NCBI RefSeq assembly: GCF_000488255.1
Contig: NZ_KI530754.1
Coordinates: 310,001 to 374,000 of the forward strand
Length of the DNA stretch: 64,000 nucleotides
Direction: 5' to 3'
DNA from: Acinetobacter indicus CIP 110367
Lineage (GTDB): Bacteria; Pseudomonadota; Gammaproteobacteria; Pseudomonadales; Moraxellaceae
In this document: positions 1-8,381 of the stretch, piece after piece
How positions within the stretch are numbered: the stretch's first letter is position 1
Layout: the number at the start of each line of letters is the position of its first letter
Program-made: the position numbers and the translations under genes
The notes under the pieces: generated by a model
The model's database searches: none
Seen by the model: only the letters and a program-made list of their open reading frames with translations
What the model was told of the DNA's origin: nothing

Positions 1-466
1 AAATTAAAATCGCGGCATAGCCCAGACCGGTGGCCCAGATTTCCTGAAAACGGACATTCATTTTCTGGGTCATCAATACGCTTAAGTCATCATCACTGGC
101 CACATAAACGCGCCATAAACGCTGATTCGCCCAGACAAAGGAAAATCCCTCTTCCTGCTGTGTGATCGTAGCTGGTGCTAAGGGAAAATCTTCTGTTTCG
201 GTCAAGGTCTGCTGGCCCAGTCGCAGCTGATAATGCATCTTGAACTGTTCAGTGAGTTCATCGACCTGCTCGCCGGCGCCACTGCTAATATCCTGCAATA
301 ACAGCATATCGGCCGCTTCATCCATGATTTCATCTTGCAGCTGCATGGTCTGATAAATTGACACGGCAAACAGCAGCACCAGTGCCAGCAGGCCGGCAAT
401 CATGGAACTCAGTACCGAGGTTTTAACTAGGGTTTTCTGTAAAGAAACCGCACCCGTTTGCTTCAT
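1..466 (-). CDS. qseC: QseC/PmrB-like sensor histidine kinase, N-terminal part (gene continues beyond window)
   Basis: An ATG at 466-464 on the minus strand follows the response-regulator stop directly (TAA then ATG), and 155 open codons run to the window edge. A hydrophobic helix at about residues 18-40 is followed by a periplasmic sensor stretch with conserved-looking WANQRLWRVYV and DDDLSVLMTQK segments, then the start of a second hydrophobic segment (GLGYAAILI). This is the layout of QseC/PmrB sensor kinases. The kinase would phosphorylate the response regulator just upstream, and the touching codons suggest translational coupling. The catalytic H-box and ATPase domains lie outside the window, so the exact subfamily is inferred from context (YgiW nearby). 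Confidence 0.85.
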   Translation of the reverse strand, partial: MKQTGAVSLQKTLVKTSVLSSMIAGLLALVLLFAVSIYQTMQLQDEIMDEAADMLLLQDISSGAGEQVDELTEQFKMHYQLRLGQQTLTETEDFPLAPATITQQEEGFSFVWANQRLWRVYVASDDDLSVLMTQKMNVRFQEIWATGLGYAAILI

Positions 467-1132
467 TTACGCCTGTTCCTGCTGCATGCGATAGCCCAAA
501 CCGCGAATGGTTTTAATTAAATGGCTGCCAATTTTTTTACGCAGTTGATAAATAAACACTTCAATGGCATTGCTTTCAATTTCATCACCCCAGGCATACA
601 GCGATTCTTCCAGCTGTTCCCGGGTTACGATATGCTCGGGCTTTTGCATTAATTTATACAGAATCTGGAATTCCTTGGCGGTTAAATTCACCGCGTGGCC
701 ATCTTGGGTTAAGGTTTTGGCTTGAGTATCTAACAGCAAATTGGCAAAACGGATCTGATGATCGGGCTGGGTCTGCCGGGTACGTAACTGGCTGCGCACC
801 CGTGCTGACAGTTCTTCCAGACTAAAAGGCTTGACCAGATAGTCATTGGCGCCTAAATCCAGTCCATCGACCCGGTCCTGAATGCTGTCTTTGGCGGTAA
901 TAAAAATCACCGGGGTATCCAACTGTTTACGGCGCAAAGCGGTCAGAATTTCATCGCCGGTATTGCCCGGCAGGCCACGATCCAGCAGCACACAATCATA
1001 GTGATGCTGCTCAATGGCCAAAATGGCATGATTGCCACGCTCGACCCAATCGACGTTATAACCGTCCATTTCCAGCCAGGTTTTAATACTTTCTGCCTGA
1101 GAGGCGTCATCTTCTGCCAGTAAAATACGCAT
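467..1132 (-). CDS. qseB: QseB/PmrA-like OmpR-family response regulator
   Basis: A 221-residue regulator with a receiver domain (about 1-115) and a C-terminal winged helix (about 125-220). Acidic pocket D8/D9, phospho-acceptor D51 (VLLDRGLPG), T79 and K101 are all present. The C-terminal part has the OmpR-type segments NLTAKEFQIL and IRGLGYRM. It directly precedes the kinase, so the two form an operon. The proximity of a YgiW-like gene matches enterobacterial qseBC, where QseB acts on ygiW; PmrAB is the main alternative name for this family. The start ATG at 1132 has a modest AGAG ribosome site upstream. Confidence 0.9.
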   Translation of the reverse strand: MRILLAEDDASQAESIKTWLEMDGYNVDWVERGNHAILAIEQHHYDCVLLDRGLPGNTGDEILTALRRKQLDTPVIFITAKDSIQDRVDGLDLGANDYLVKPFSLEELSARVRSQLRTRQTQPDHQIRFANLLLDTQAKTLTQDGHAVNLTAKEFQILYKLMQKPEHIVTREQLEESLYAWGDEIESNAIEVFIYQLRKKIGSHLIKTIRGLGYRMQQEQA

Positions 1133-1183
1133 TGGTTCTACTCTAGCCTTTTTTTACATCATGCCTGATTTTTCACAAGATTC

Positions 1184-1215
1184 AAAAAAACCACATGCAT
1201 GGAGCATGTGGTTTT
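1184..1215 (-). terminator. Rho-independent terminator of the ygiW-like gene
   Basis: A perfect 12-bp stem (1187-1198 with 1204-1215) with a 5-base loop, followed on the minus strand by a run of T. It lies between the ygiW-like gene and the response regulator, so the two-component operon probably has its own promoter between 1133 and 1183. Confidence 0.85.
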
Positions 1216-1251
1216 GCGTGGAGCTGCAATCAATCTGATTAAAAGGTCGGC

Positions 1252-1608
1252 TTAGAAACGAACCTGCTCGACATCAATTTCAACACGTTTAGATGGTTTA
1301 TAATCGATGTCCACTTCACCGGTAATCACCACTGGAGTTTTGGCAGAAATCGCTTTACCATTCCACAGGTCATCATCAATATCTACTGTGATGGTGCCAG
1401 TGCTGTCGCGGAACTGGTATTTTTCATCACCAATGGCTTTTACGATATAACCTTTCAGCTGAACATTGCTGTCATCTTTCATGGTTAACGCCTGTTTCAC
1501 CGTGGTTGCTTGCGCCAGTGCAGACTGGTTCACTGCGGTATCTGCAACAGCAAATGTAGTTGCGCCCACTAGACCTGCAGTTAAAAGTGCTTTTGAAAAT
1601 AGGTTCAT
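1252..1608 (-). CDS. ygiW: YgiW/BOF-family periplasmic stress protein
   Basis: A signal peptide (about residues 1-22, ending FAVADT) is followed by a small OB-fold of the BOF type (VQLKGYIVKAIGDEKYQFRD, then DIDDDLWNGK and VVITGEVDID). The ATG at 1608 is preferred over the longer frame opening at 1650 because AGGAAAGACAG precedes it and the signal peptide starts there; this gives 118 residues. YgiW/VisP proteins are periplasmic and linked to hydrogen peroxide, metal and peptide stress in enterobacteria. Its position next to qseBC parallels E. coli, although here it is on the same strand and ends in its own terminator. Confidence 0.85.
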   Translation of the reverse strand: MNLFSKALLTAGLVGATTFAVADTAVNQSALAQATTVKQALTMKDDSNVQLKGYIVKAIGDEKYQFRDSTGTITVDIDDDLWNGKAISAKTPVVITGEVDIDYKPSKRVEIDVEQVRF

Positions 1609-1719
1609 CTGTCTTTCCTCATTCAGTGTTGTTCGTTTCGATGTAGTCATTAAAACAAAGCAAGATGAGCTGAATCTTAAGATTTCCTCATATTCAAAAA
1701 TTTTTCATTTTTTTGTGTT

Positions 1720-3477
1720 TTAGTTTAACGGTACCACCCGCAGTACTTCTTCCAAGGTGGTAATACCGGCCATGACTTTACGCGCCCCGGCAATCCGTAG
1801 TGGCTCGATGCCTTCTTTTTTGGCCTGCTGGCGTAACTGAGTCAGATCAGCATTGGCACCTATCAGCTGTTTGGTGTCCAGACTCAGCGGCATAAACTCA
1901 TAAATCCCGATCCGGCCTTTATAGCCGGTCTGACGGCAGGCTTCACAGCCCACCGGCTTATAAACTTTTTCCGGCATCTCCATGACATAGTCAAACGTCA
2001 GATGTTCCCATTCATTGGTATTAATCATGCCTTCCTGTTTGCAATGCGGACACAGCTTGCGCACCAGACGCTGCGCCAATACCCCCAGAATGGTGGCTGC
2101 AGTTAAAAAAGGCTGCACACCTAAATCATGCAAACGGGTCAGACTGGACGGCGCATCATTGGTATGCAAGGTCGATAACACTAGGTGACCGGTTAATGCC
2201 GCTTGAATGGCCATATTGGCCGTATCCTGATCACGAATCTCCCCGACCATAATAATATCCGGGTCCTGACGCATCAGCGCGCGCACGCCATCGGCAAAGC
2301 CCAGCTCAATGCCCTGATTGACCTGCATCTGGTTAAAGCTCGGTTCAATCATTTCAATCGGGTCTTCAATGGTACAGACATTGACTTCATCGGTGGCCAG
2401 CTGTTTCAGTGATGAATACAGCGTAGTGGTTTTACCGGAGCCGGTCGGCCCCGTGACCAGAATAATACCATGACTATGACTGGTCAGACTTTGCCAGCCC
2501 TGTAACAGACGTTCTTCAAAACCAAGCTGCTGGAAACTGCGTACCAGCACTTCCGGGTCAAAAATACGCATCACCAGTTTTTCACCAAAGGCTGTCGGTA
2601 AAGTCGAAAGACGCAATTCGGTTTCCTGACCTTTGGGAGTACGGGTTTTTAAACGGCCATCTTGGGGTTTGCGTTTTTCTGCCACATTCATGCGGCCGAG
2701 AATTTTAATCCGTGAAATGACCGCAGTTAAGGTATTGGCCGGCATGTTATAAATGGTATGTAGTACGCCATCAATCCGGAAACGGATTTTACCCTTGTCT
2801 TTACGTGGCTCCAAATGAATATCACTGGCGCCCTGTTCAAAAGCAAACTGCAGCACCCAGTCCACCAGTTTAACAATATGCTGGTCATTGGCATCGGGGT
2901 TTTGGGTATCGCCCAGCTGTAATAAGGCTTCGACACCTTTATTTTCACGGTCATGTGCTGCGGCTTTTTGTGAACCACTGACCGCACGACTGACCTGATA
3001 ATATTCTACCAGATAACGCTGTAACTGCTCTGGACTCAGCAGCACGCGCTGGATTTTACGCGGCAATAAACTGTGTTCTAAATTGGCGACCCAATCGGTC
3101 ATAAACGGCTGATCGGTGGCAATGAACACCGCATCGGGCTGAATCTCTACCGCCAGAATTTTATTGCGCAGGGCAAATTCCTGGGACATCACCGCGGTTA
3201 AAGCGGCCACATCGGCCTTTAACGGATCAATCACATAAAAAGGCAGCTCGGTCTTTTCTGCCAGCCACTGACATAAACGGTTCAGTGTCAATGTGGTTTG
3301 GGGATGTTGCTGATCGGTCAGGTTAAAATGCGCAATCCATTGCAACGGATGCCATTTCAGCTGCTCACGCTGGCGATGCGTGGTCTGTACCAGCATTTTA
3401 TCGCGTTCGCTGATCCGGCCATCTTTTAATAATTGCTCTAAACACCAGGTGGTATCAATTTCAAAATTAAAATTCAT
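1720..3477 (-). CDS. gspE: Type II secretion ATPase GspE (GspE/PulE family)
   Basis: A 585-residue secretion ATPase. Visible parts are the N-terminal MshE/GspE domain (about 1-160), Walker A GPTGSGKT at 343-350, the aspartate box CTIEDPIE at about 368-375, Walker B DPDIIMVGEIRD at about 405-416, the histidine box TGHLVLSTLHTND at about 429-441, and a tetracysteine zinc site (CPHC at 476-479, CEAC at 511-514). It would energise pseudopilus assembly at the inner membrane. No other gsp or pil gene is nearby, which fits the scattered type II secretion genes of Acinetobacter. A PilB-like pilus ATPase is the alternative; neighbours do not decide it. The start has a GGGGGAAC site upstream. Confidence 0.8.
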   Translation of the reverse strand: MNFNFEIDTTWCLEQLLKDGRISERDKMLVQTTHRQREQLKWHPLQWIAHFNLTDQQHPQTTLTLNRLCQWLAEKTELPFYVIDPLKADVAALTAVMSQEFALRNKILAVEIQPDAVFIATDQPFMTDWVANLEHSLLPRKIQRVLLSPEQLQRYLVEYYQVSRAVSGSQKAAAHDRENKGVEALLQLGDTQNPDANDQHIVKLVDWVLQFAFEQGASDIHLEPRKDKGKIRFRIDGVLHTIYNMPANTLTAVISRIKILGRMNVAEKRKPQDGRLKTRTPKGQETELRLSTLPTAFGEKLVMRIFDPEVLVRSFQQLGFEERLLQGWQSLTSHSHGIILVTGPTGSGKTTTLYSSLKQLATDEVNVCTIEDPIEMIEPSFNQMQVNQGIELGFADGVRALMRQDPDIIMVGEIRDQDTANMAIQAALTGHLVLSTLHTNDAPSSLTRLHDLGVQPFLTAATILGVLAQRLVRKLCPHCKQEGMINTNEWEHLTFDYVMEMPEKVYKPVGCEACRQTGYKGRIGIYEFMPLSLDTKQLIGANADLTQLRQQAKKEGIEPLRIAGARKVMAGITTLEEVLRVVPLN

Positions 3478-3668
3478 TGTTTTTGTTCCCCCAACATCAG
3501 CACACTATAGCAGAGTTTATTTTTCCCGCCTGCCTTTGCCACTGGAAAATCTGATGCAGATACGCATCAAGCGCAGCTCCTGCAAATTAAACATACAGTT
3601 CCGCATAGCAATCTTCACAGAATCAATTATATGATGGAGACGTCGCCCCACTGCCGCGGGATATAAAG

Positions 3669-4934
3669 ATGGAATTTTTAACTGCCCCTTCAATCTTGAG
3701 TACCTCTTTTCAGGAGCTGATGACTATGCTTGCAGCCGCACTTGGCTGTGGCCTGTTAATTGGTCTGGAACGTGAACGCAGCAAGCACAATGAAGCCAAC
3801 CATCATTTTGCCGGGGTGCGCACCTTTGCCGTGTGTGCCTTGCTCGGTGCGATCTGCTTTTTGCTAGGGCCAGTTTTTGGTATTGTCGGGGCCGTGATTA
3901 TTGGCGGAGTTGGGCTGTTTTCGCTTAAAAATCAGGTTGAAGACCCGGGTGCGACCACCGAACTGGCCTTTATTATGACCTATTTTATTGGCGCGCTCTG
4001 TTTGTGGAATATTCCGTTGGCGGCTGGTCTGGCGGTTATTTTAACCGGTCTGCTCATGACCAAACACCTGATGCACGGCATTGTCAGCAAATGGATTACC
4101 GAAGCAGAGCTGCGTGATGGTCTGTTCCTGCTGGCACTGGTTCTGATTGCCCTGCCTTTGACCCCGGATACGCCCTTATGGGGCAATGTACTTAATCCTT
4201 ATGTGATTTTAAAACTGCTGATTCTGATTTTATCGGTACAGGCTTTGGCGCATATCGCCAAGCGCCTGCTGTCCACCAATAATGCACTGATGCTATCCTC
4301 AATTGCGTCCGGCTTTGTGTCCAGTACCGCCACCATTGCCAGTTTAGGCATGGAAGTGCGTTCCGGCCGCGGCGATGCCCAGATTAATGCGGGCGCGGCG
4401 CTCATGTCCTGCGTGGCGACACTGTTGCAGATTCTGATTATTATTGTGGGGATTAATCTGTCCTGGTTTAAGGTATTTGTGGTACCGAGTGCAGTGGCGA
4501 TTATGATTCTGGTGGCGGTGGGTTACTGGCTGCTCAGAAAAAATACCGGCTCACAGCAAAAAGCCAAAGAAGCCGATAGCCGCATGTTTAGCCTCAAAGA
4601 GGCCGCGATTATTGTGGTCACGCTCACCCTGATTCAAGCAATGGTCTACGGACTGGATCAGGCACTGGGCAGCACCGGTTTAATTGCCGGAACCTTCCTG
4701 GCGTCTTTATTTGAAATTCACGCTGCCGCTGCCGCGGTAATTACCCAAGGCTCGCCCAGCAATTTAACCCTGTTTTATGCGCTGATTTTGGGTCTGGGTG
4801 CACATGCACTGGCCAAATGCGTGAATGCCTTTTTAATTGGCGGACCACGCTTTGCCTTGTATTTTGCACCGGCCCAAATTCTGCATATGGCGGTGCTGAT
4901 TGCGATGGCTTATTTTATGTTTAAGCCGGCTTAA
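3669..4934 (+). CDS. MgtC/SapB plus DUF4010 integral membrane protein
   Basis: A 421-residue polytopic membrane protein with about 12 hydrophobic segments. The N-terminal third has the MgtC/SapB signature (ALGCGLLIGLERERS, then GVRTFAVCALLG). The C-terminal two thirds match the DUF4010 arrangement (ASGFVSSTATIASLGMEVR, then GLGAHALAKCVNAFLIGG). MgtC-type domains are linked to magnesium limitation and ATP-synthase control in pathogens, but the function of this fusion family is not settled. It is divergent from gspE, and its 3' end overlaps the convergent trmO by 14 bases. Confidence 0.8.
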   Translation: MEFLTAPSILSTSFQELMTMLAAALGCGLLIGLERERSKHNEANHHFAGVRTFAVCALLGAICFLLGPVFGIVGAVIIGGVGLFSLKNQVEDPGATTELAFIMTYFIGALCLWNIPLAAGLAVILTGLLMTKHLMHGIVSKWITEAELRDGLFLLALVLIALPLTPDTPLWGNVLNPYVILKLLILILSVQALAHIAKRLLSTNNALMLSSIASGFVSSTATIASLGMEVRSGRGDAQINAGAALMSCVATLLQILIIIVGINLSWFKVFVVPSAVAIMILVAVGYWLLRKNTGSQQKAKEADSRMFSLKEAAIIVVTLTLIQAMVYGLDQALGSTGLIAGTFLASLFEIHAAAAAVITQGSPSNLTLFYALILGLGAHALAKCVNAFLIGGPRFALYFAPAQILHMAVLIAMAYFMFKPA

Positions 4935-5640
4935 GCGCTAACATCTGAATCAGCACCTGATCTGGCTGTACTAGAAATCCGACATCAATATTGGCAAAGT
5001 GCATTTTATAGAGCCGGGTTTCATCCTCCTGATAAGCCGGACGCGGGTCTAAAGACAACACCTGTTCCAGCTCACCCAGCATCTGCGCGCTAATTTTATG
5101 CTGCTGCAACAATTGCTGTTTTTGTACAGCGGGCTGCTCTGTCCACACCACCTGTTTACGTTCAGGCTCATCCTGCGCATAGCCACTTTGCGCCTCCATG
5201 ACCGCATCAGAATACTGGATATAAGGCTTGATATCTAAAATCGGTGTACCATCGAGTAAATCACTCCCGGTCACATAAACCCGTACTGCCTTGCCGACTT
5301 TTTTCACCTGTTTTAATTGCACCACTGACAAGCCCACCGGTGACGGCCGGTACATACTGCGTGTCGCAAATACTCCAATTTTCTGGTTACCACCCAAACG
5401 CGGCGGCCGCACCTGAGCACGGAATTTTGTCTGCTGTTGGTTTTTATTGTCATGAAATTGCCACAGCAACCACAAATGACTAAATGCTTCAATGCCCTCA
5501 AAGGCCAGCAAATCGTTATAAGGTTCCAGCATGTCAATATAGGATTCGACCTGAACCAGATTCGGCTGCCGCGGGATACCAAACTTTTCTTTATAAGGAG
5601 ATTTCATAATCCCGATAATGGGCAAGGTCAGATCAGTCAT
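4921..5640 (-). CDS. trmO: tRNA (N6-threonylcarbamoyl-A37) N6-methyltransferase TrmO
   Basis: About 239 residues of the TsaA/VirR beta-barrel family. Conserved stretches include GIEAFSHLWLLWQFHDN, RPPRLGGNQKIGVFATR followed by SMYRPSPVGLS, and LLDGTPILDIKPY. TrmO uses S-adenosylmethionine to methylate t6A37 to m6t6A37 in threonine tRNAs. The ATG at 5640 is preferred to the upstream TTG at 5664 because family members begin with the IGIMKSPYKEKFGIPRQP segment only a few residues in. The gene is convergent with the MgtC-like gene and divergent from fpr. Confidence 0.88.
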   Translation of the reverse strand: MTDLTLPIIGIMKSPYKEKFGIPRQPNLVQVESYIDMLEPYNDLLAFEGIEAFSHLWLLWQFHDNKNQQQTKFRAQVRPPRLGGNQKIGVFATRSMYRPSPVGLSVVQLKQVKKVGKAVRVYVTGSDLLDGTPILDIKPYIQYSDAVMEAQSGYAQDEPERKQVVWTEQPAVQKQQLLQQHKISAQMLGELEQVLSLDPRPAYQEDETRLYKMHFANIDVGFLVQPDQVLIQMLALKPA

Positions 5641-5698
5641 AATCACTTTTTTTGATAAGCTCAATTAAATATATTCAGTTTATCGAGTATGAATTTAG

Positions 5699-5722
5699 AT
5701 TAGAATAGCAACCTGTTCTAAT
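5699..5722. promoter_or_regulatory. 24-bp inverted repeat upstream of fpr, candidate operator
   Basis: ATTAGAATAG, four bases, then CTGTTCTAAT: 9 of 10 arm positions are complementary. It lies 24 bp upstream of the fpr start, in the fpr-trmO divergent region. A LysR-type or redox-responsive regulator site is a reasonable guess, because fpr genes are under FinR or SoxR-like control in other gamma-proteobacteria. No regulator gene is adjacent. Confidence 0.4.
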
Positions 5723-5745
5723 TTGATAATTTATTGAGACCTTTA

Positions 5746-6525
5746 ATGGCTGCTTTTAACGTCGAAAAGATTACTCACGTCCACCACTGGAATGACACTT
5801 TATTCTCTTTTAAAACGACTCGTGACACTGCACTGCGTTTTAAAAACGGTCAATTTGTAATGATCGGTCTTGAAGTGAATGGTAAGCCTTTGATGCGTGC
5901 ATATTCGATTGCAAGTGCCAACTATGAAGAAGAGCTGGAATTCTTCTCGATTAAAGTGCCAGATGGTCCATTAACCTCGATTTTGCAAAAAGTTAAAGTG
6001 GGCGATGAGCTGCTGGTTTCTCGCAAACCAACCGGAACTCTGGTACTCGATGACTTAAATCCGGGTAAAAACTTATACCTGCTGTCTTCAGGTACCGGTC
6101 TTGCACCGTTCCTGTCGGTGATTCGTGATCCGGAAACCTATGAACGTTTTGAAAAAATCATTGTTGTTCATGGTACACGTTATATTTCTGAACTGGCGTA
6201 TCAGGACCTGATTCTGAACGAAATTCCAAACCACGAATTCTTCTCGGAACTGGGCGCGAAAGAAAAACTGGTTTATTATCCAACGGTAACACGTGAAGAT
6301 TTCCATACTCAAGGTCGTGTCACCACTGCAATTGAATCTGGTCAATTGTTCGAGAAAATCGGTTTACCACGTTTTAACCCGGAAACTGACCGCGCGATGC
6401 TGTGTGGTAGCCCAGCCTTCCTGGATGATGTTGCTGCGCTGCTTGATCAACACGGCTTAAAAGAATCACCACGTATGGGCGTTTTAGGCGATTACGTGAT
6501 TGAACGTGCATTCGTGGAAAAATAA
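5746..6525 (+). CDS. fpr: Ferredoxin--NADP+ reductase
   Basis: 259 residues from the ATG at 5746; a TTG four codons upstream is less likely. The FAD domain carries RAYSIASANYEEE (the R-x-Y-S flavin motif), and the NADP domain carries LLSSGTGLAPFLSVIRDP and MLCGSPAFLDD. The C-terminus GDYVIERAFVEK matches bacterial subclass FPRs. It exchanges electrons between NADPH and ferredoxin or flavodoxin, serving oxidative-stress defence and Fe-S enzymes. It is monocistronic: a strong terminator follows. Confidence 0.93.
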   Translation: MAAFNVEKITHVHHWNDTLFSFKTTRDTALRFKNGQFVMIGLEVNGKPLMRAYSIASANYEEELEFFSIKVPDGPLTSILQKVKVGDELLVSRKPTGTLVLDDLNPGKNLYLLSSGTGLAPFLSVIRDPETYERFEKIIVVHGTRYISELAYQDLILNEIPNHEFFSELGAKEKLVYYPTVTREDFHTQGRVTTAIESGQLFEKIGLPRFNPETDRAMLCGSPAFLDDVAALLDQHGLKESPRMGVLGDYVIERAFVEK

Positions 6526-6539
6526 GCTTTTCCATAGCA

Positions 6540-6569
6540 AAAAAACCGGTCAGATTGACCGGTTTTTTA
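6540..6569 (+). terminator. Rho-independent terminator of fpr
   Basis: AAAAAACCGGTCA, a 3-base loop, then TGACCGGTTTTTT: a perfect stem ending in T residues just after the fpr stop. The flanking A run also makes it usable on the minus strand for the lipoprotein pair. Confidence 0.9.
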
Positions 6570-6579
6570 TTTCTCTAAT

Positions 6580-6765
6580 TTAGCGAGTGCTACGCCCTTC
6601 CTGATTAGCATGCCCTTCACAGTGAGCACCACCGCCAATAACAAAACCTGTTTGTGCTTCACATGAACCGATCATACGGCCATTTGAATCATAGGTCGTC
6701 ACTTTTGAGGCACAACCTGTCATTAAAATAGCAGCAGTTAGCGTGATTAAATTAAAAAATTTCAT
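6580..6765 (-). CDS. Small lipoprotein, tandem paralogue 2
   Basis: 61 residues with a lipoprotein signal peptide and lipobox (ILMTGC, Cys at 18). The mature part is only 44 residues: a YDSNGRMIGSCEAQTGFVIG stretch with two further cysteines (GSC, AHC). It closely resembles the next upstream gene (YDTAGNLIGSC...), so the pair arose by duplication. Expected location is the periplasmic face of the outer or inner membrane. The function is unknown. The two cysteines could form a disulfide; this is inference. Confidence 0.75.
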   Translation of the reverse strand: MKFFNLITLTAAILMTGCASKVTTYDSNGRMIGSCEAQTGFVIGGGAHCEGHANQEGRSTR

Positions 6766-6786
6766 GATATTACCCCTCTAAAAAAA

Positions 6787-7041
6787 TTAATCGTGTTGCA
6801 ATGTAATCTGGTTGGACTTCGGCACAGACGGTAATAGACCGGTGTGTTCATCAATTTTGGAATAATCTACGCCCTGTAAATTTGCCCCACCATAACAAAC
6901 GGCTTTTGCACCTAAAATAAAACCTTGTGTCGCCACACAGGAACCGATCAAATTTCCTGCGGTATCATAGGTCATAACTTTAGAACTACATCCCGCCAAT
7001 GCCACGAGGCTGACGATAGAAAACAATTTAATTAGTTTCAT
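6787..7041 (-). CDS. Small lipoprotein, tandem paralogue 1
   Basis: 84 residues. The lipobox ALAGC has its Cys at 18, followed by SSKVMTYDTAGNLIGSCVAT and GFILGAKAVCYGGANLQG, the same core as the downstream lipoprotein. A 25-residue C-terminal extension is absent from that paralogue. The two genes are 21 bases apart and likely co-transcribed. The repeated element (Y-D-x-x-G-x-x-I-G-S-C, about 13 residues, G-x-x-x-C) suggests a small disulfide-stapled fold. I do not recognise a named family. Confidence 0.75.
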   Translation of the reverse strand: MKLIKLFSIVSLVALAGCSSKVMTYDTAGNLIGSCVATQGFILGAKAVCYGGANLQGVDYSKIDEHTGLLPSVPKSNQITLQHD

Positions 7042-7202
7042 TAAACCCTCAATTCACAAATACTAAAAACTCAGTAAATAATTTGAATTATCTTTTAAAT
7101 ACATAAATTTATGCTTCATTCTAGTAATATGTTAACTTTTGTAAATAGCTTTTTGCATCAAGATGAAATTTTCTTTTTTGAATACAAATCTGTCATGGAT
7201 CA

Positions 7203-7246
7203 ACAAAAAAGCGATCAACGCCTAAAATTACTCGCGTTGATCGCTT
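7203..7246 (-). terminator. Terminator of the cation-efflux gene
   Basis: A perfect 13-bp stem (7209-7221 with 7234-7246) with a 12-base loop, followed on the minus strand by TTTTTTG, 15 bases past the stop of the transporter gene. Confidence 0.9.
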
Positions 7247-7260
7247 CAGTTATACTCCTA

Positions 7261-7881
7261 TTAAGCGGAGGTGGTCGCACTCATCTGTCTCTCCGCCCAG
7301 GCTTTTTTAATCACCTGATAACCCGCAGTTAAACCCAGCCCCGCCATAATCACCGCAACAATAATATCCGGCAATAAACTGCCCGTTCCAAATACACCGA
7401 CCGCAGCCAGAATCACCGCGACATTGCCAATTGCATCATTACGGCTACACAGCCAGACCGATTTCATATTGGAATCGCCATCACGAAAGCGATACAGAAT
7501 CACGGCTGCCACTACGTTGGCCACTAAGGCCAGTCCACCAATTACCCCCATGGTAATCGCTTCCGGGGGAATGCCCTGCATATAGTTATAGACCGTTTTG
7601 GCCAACACCAGACAGCCAAACGTGGCCATGGTAATGCCTTTTAATAAAGCCACAGTGGCACGCCAGTACAGACTCATCCCTAGCACGGCCAGTGAAATGG
7701 CATAGTTGGCGGCATCGCCAAAGAAATCCAGCGCATCGGCCCAGAGTGCTGCCGAATGGGCATACATCCCGCCAAACAGTTCCACCACAAACATCAGCAA
7801 ATTAATAATCAGGGCAATCCAGAGTGCAGTACGAAAACGGCCATCGGGTTTGACCGGTGCAGGCTGACATTGACAGGCCAT
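7261..7881 (-). CDS. Short cation diffusion facilitator-type efflux protein
   Basis: 206 residues with six predicted membrane segments. The CDF metal-site pattern appears in helix 2 (HSAALWADALDFFGDAANY) and helix 5 (SRNDAIGNVAVI). The protein ends soon after the sixth helix, so the usual C-terminal cytoplasmic metal-binding domain (about 90 residues) is missing. The N-terminus MACQCQPAP carries a Cys-x-Cys that may bind metal. A divergent MerR-type gene and a 19-bp-spacer promoter point to metal-induced expression. Zinc, cadmium, cobalt or lead export is inferred; the metal cannot be read from sequence alone. Confidence 0.85.
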   Translation of the reverse strand: MACQCQPAPVKPDGRFRTALWIALIINLLMFVVELFGGMYAHSAALWADALDFFGDAANYAISLAVLGMSLYWRATVALLKGITMATFGCLVLAKTVYNYMQGIPPEAITMGVIGGLALVANVVAAVILYRFRDGDSNMKSVWLCSRNDAIGNVAVILAAVGVFGTGSLLPDIIVAVIMAGLGLTAGYQVIKKAWAERQMSATTSA

Positions 7882-7921
7882 AAAGCCTCCTGTTGCATTT
7901 TTCTATGACTGTATTATGCTC

Positions 7922-7952
7922 ATTAGAAACTATGGTCTAACTCCAAGGTCAA
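7922..7952 (-). promoter_or_regulatory. MerR-type promoter of the cation-efflux gene
   Basis: On the minus strand, TTGACC (7952-7947) and TCTAAT (7927-7922) are separated by exactly 19 bases. This over-long spacer is the hallmark of promoters activated by MerR proteins through DNA distortion. The spacer holds an imperfect dyad. The site abuts the start codon of the divergent MerR gene. Confidence 0.8.
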
Positions 7953-7955
7953 GTC

Positions 7956-8381
7956 ATGGCACATTATCTGATTCGGGATTTGGTCAAAAAAACCGGTCTG
8001 AGTGCAGACACGGTGCGTTTTTATGAAAAGAAAGCGCTCATCCAACCCACCTTAAGGGCCGAAAATAATTATCGTTATTATGATGATGACACCTTAAAAC
8101 GGCTAATTTTTATTAAACGTTGCCGCGCACTGGATTTATCCTTAAAGGAAATTGAAACCCTGATTGCGCTGGAACAGCAGCCCGATCAGGACTGTCAGGC
8201 GGTAAATGAACTGCTCGATCATCATTTAGTACAGATCGAAAGCAAAATTGCCGAGTTACAGCATTTTCAGCTGCAACTGCAGCAATTACGGCAGTCTTGC
8301 AATGCCCGAACCACTATCGACCATTGCCAGATTTTAAAACAGCTAGAGGCCGATGAAACGCCTAAATCGACTTCTGATTAA
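7956..8381 (+). CDS. MerR-family metal-responsive regulator (CadR/PbrR-like)
   Basis: 141 residues. The N-terminal helix-turn-helix ([21 protein letters not shown], with the wing [14 protein letters not shown]) is followed by a dimerisation coiled coil (about 75-118). Cysteines occur at the start of that helix (DQDCQAV) and at the C-terminus ([11 protein letters not shown]). This three-cysteine layout resembles CadR/PbrR-type sensors of Cd, Pb or Zn. It is divergent from the efflux gene, and its start lies beside that gene's -35 box, so autoregulation is likely. Its last 20 bases overlap the convergent arsH. Confidence 0.85.
   Translation: MAHYLIRDLVKKTGLSADTVRFYEKKALIQPTLRAENNYRYYDDDTLKRLIFIKRCRALDLSLKEIETLIALEQQPDQDCQAVNELLDHHLVQIESKIAELQHFQLQLQQLRQSCNARTTIDHCQILKQLEADETPKSTSD

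Noticed and set aside
1651..1719. QseB/PmrA box (CTTAAG repeat) before the ygiW-like gene
   Set aside because: Only one CTTAAG half-site is present; the second half with correct spacing is missing.
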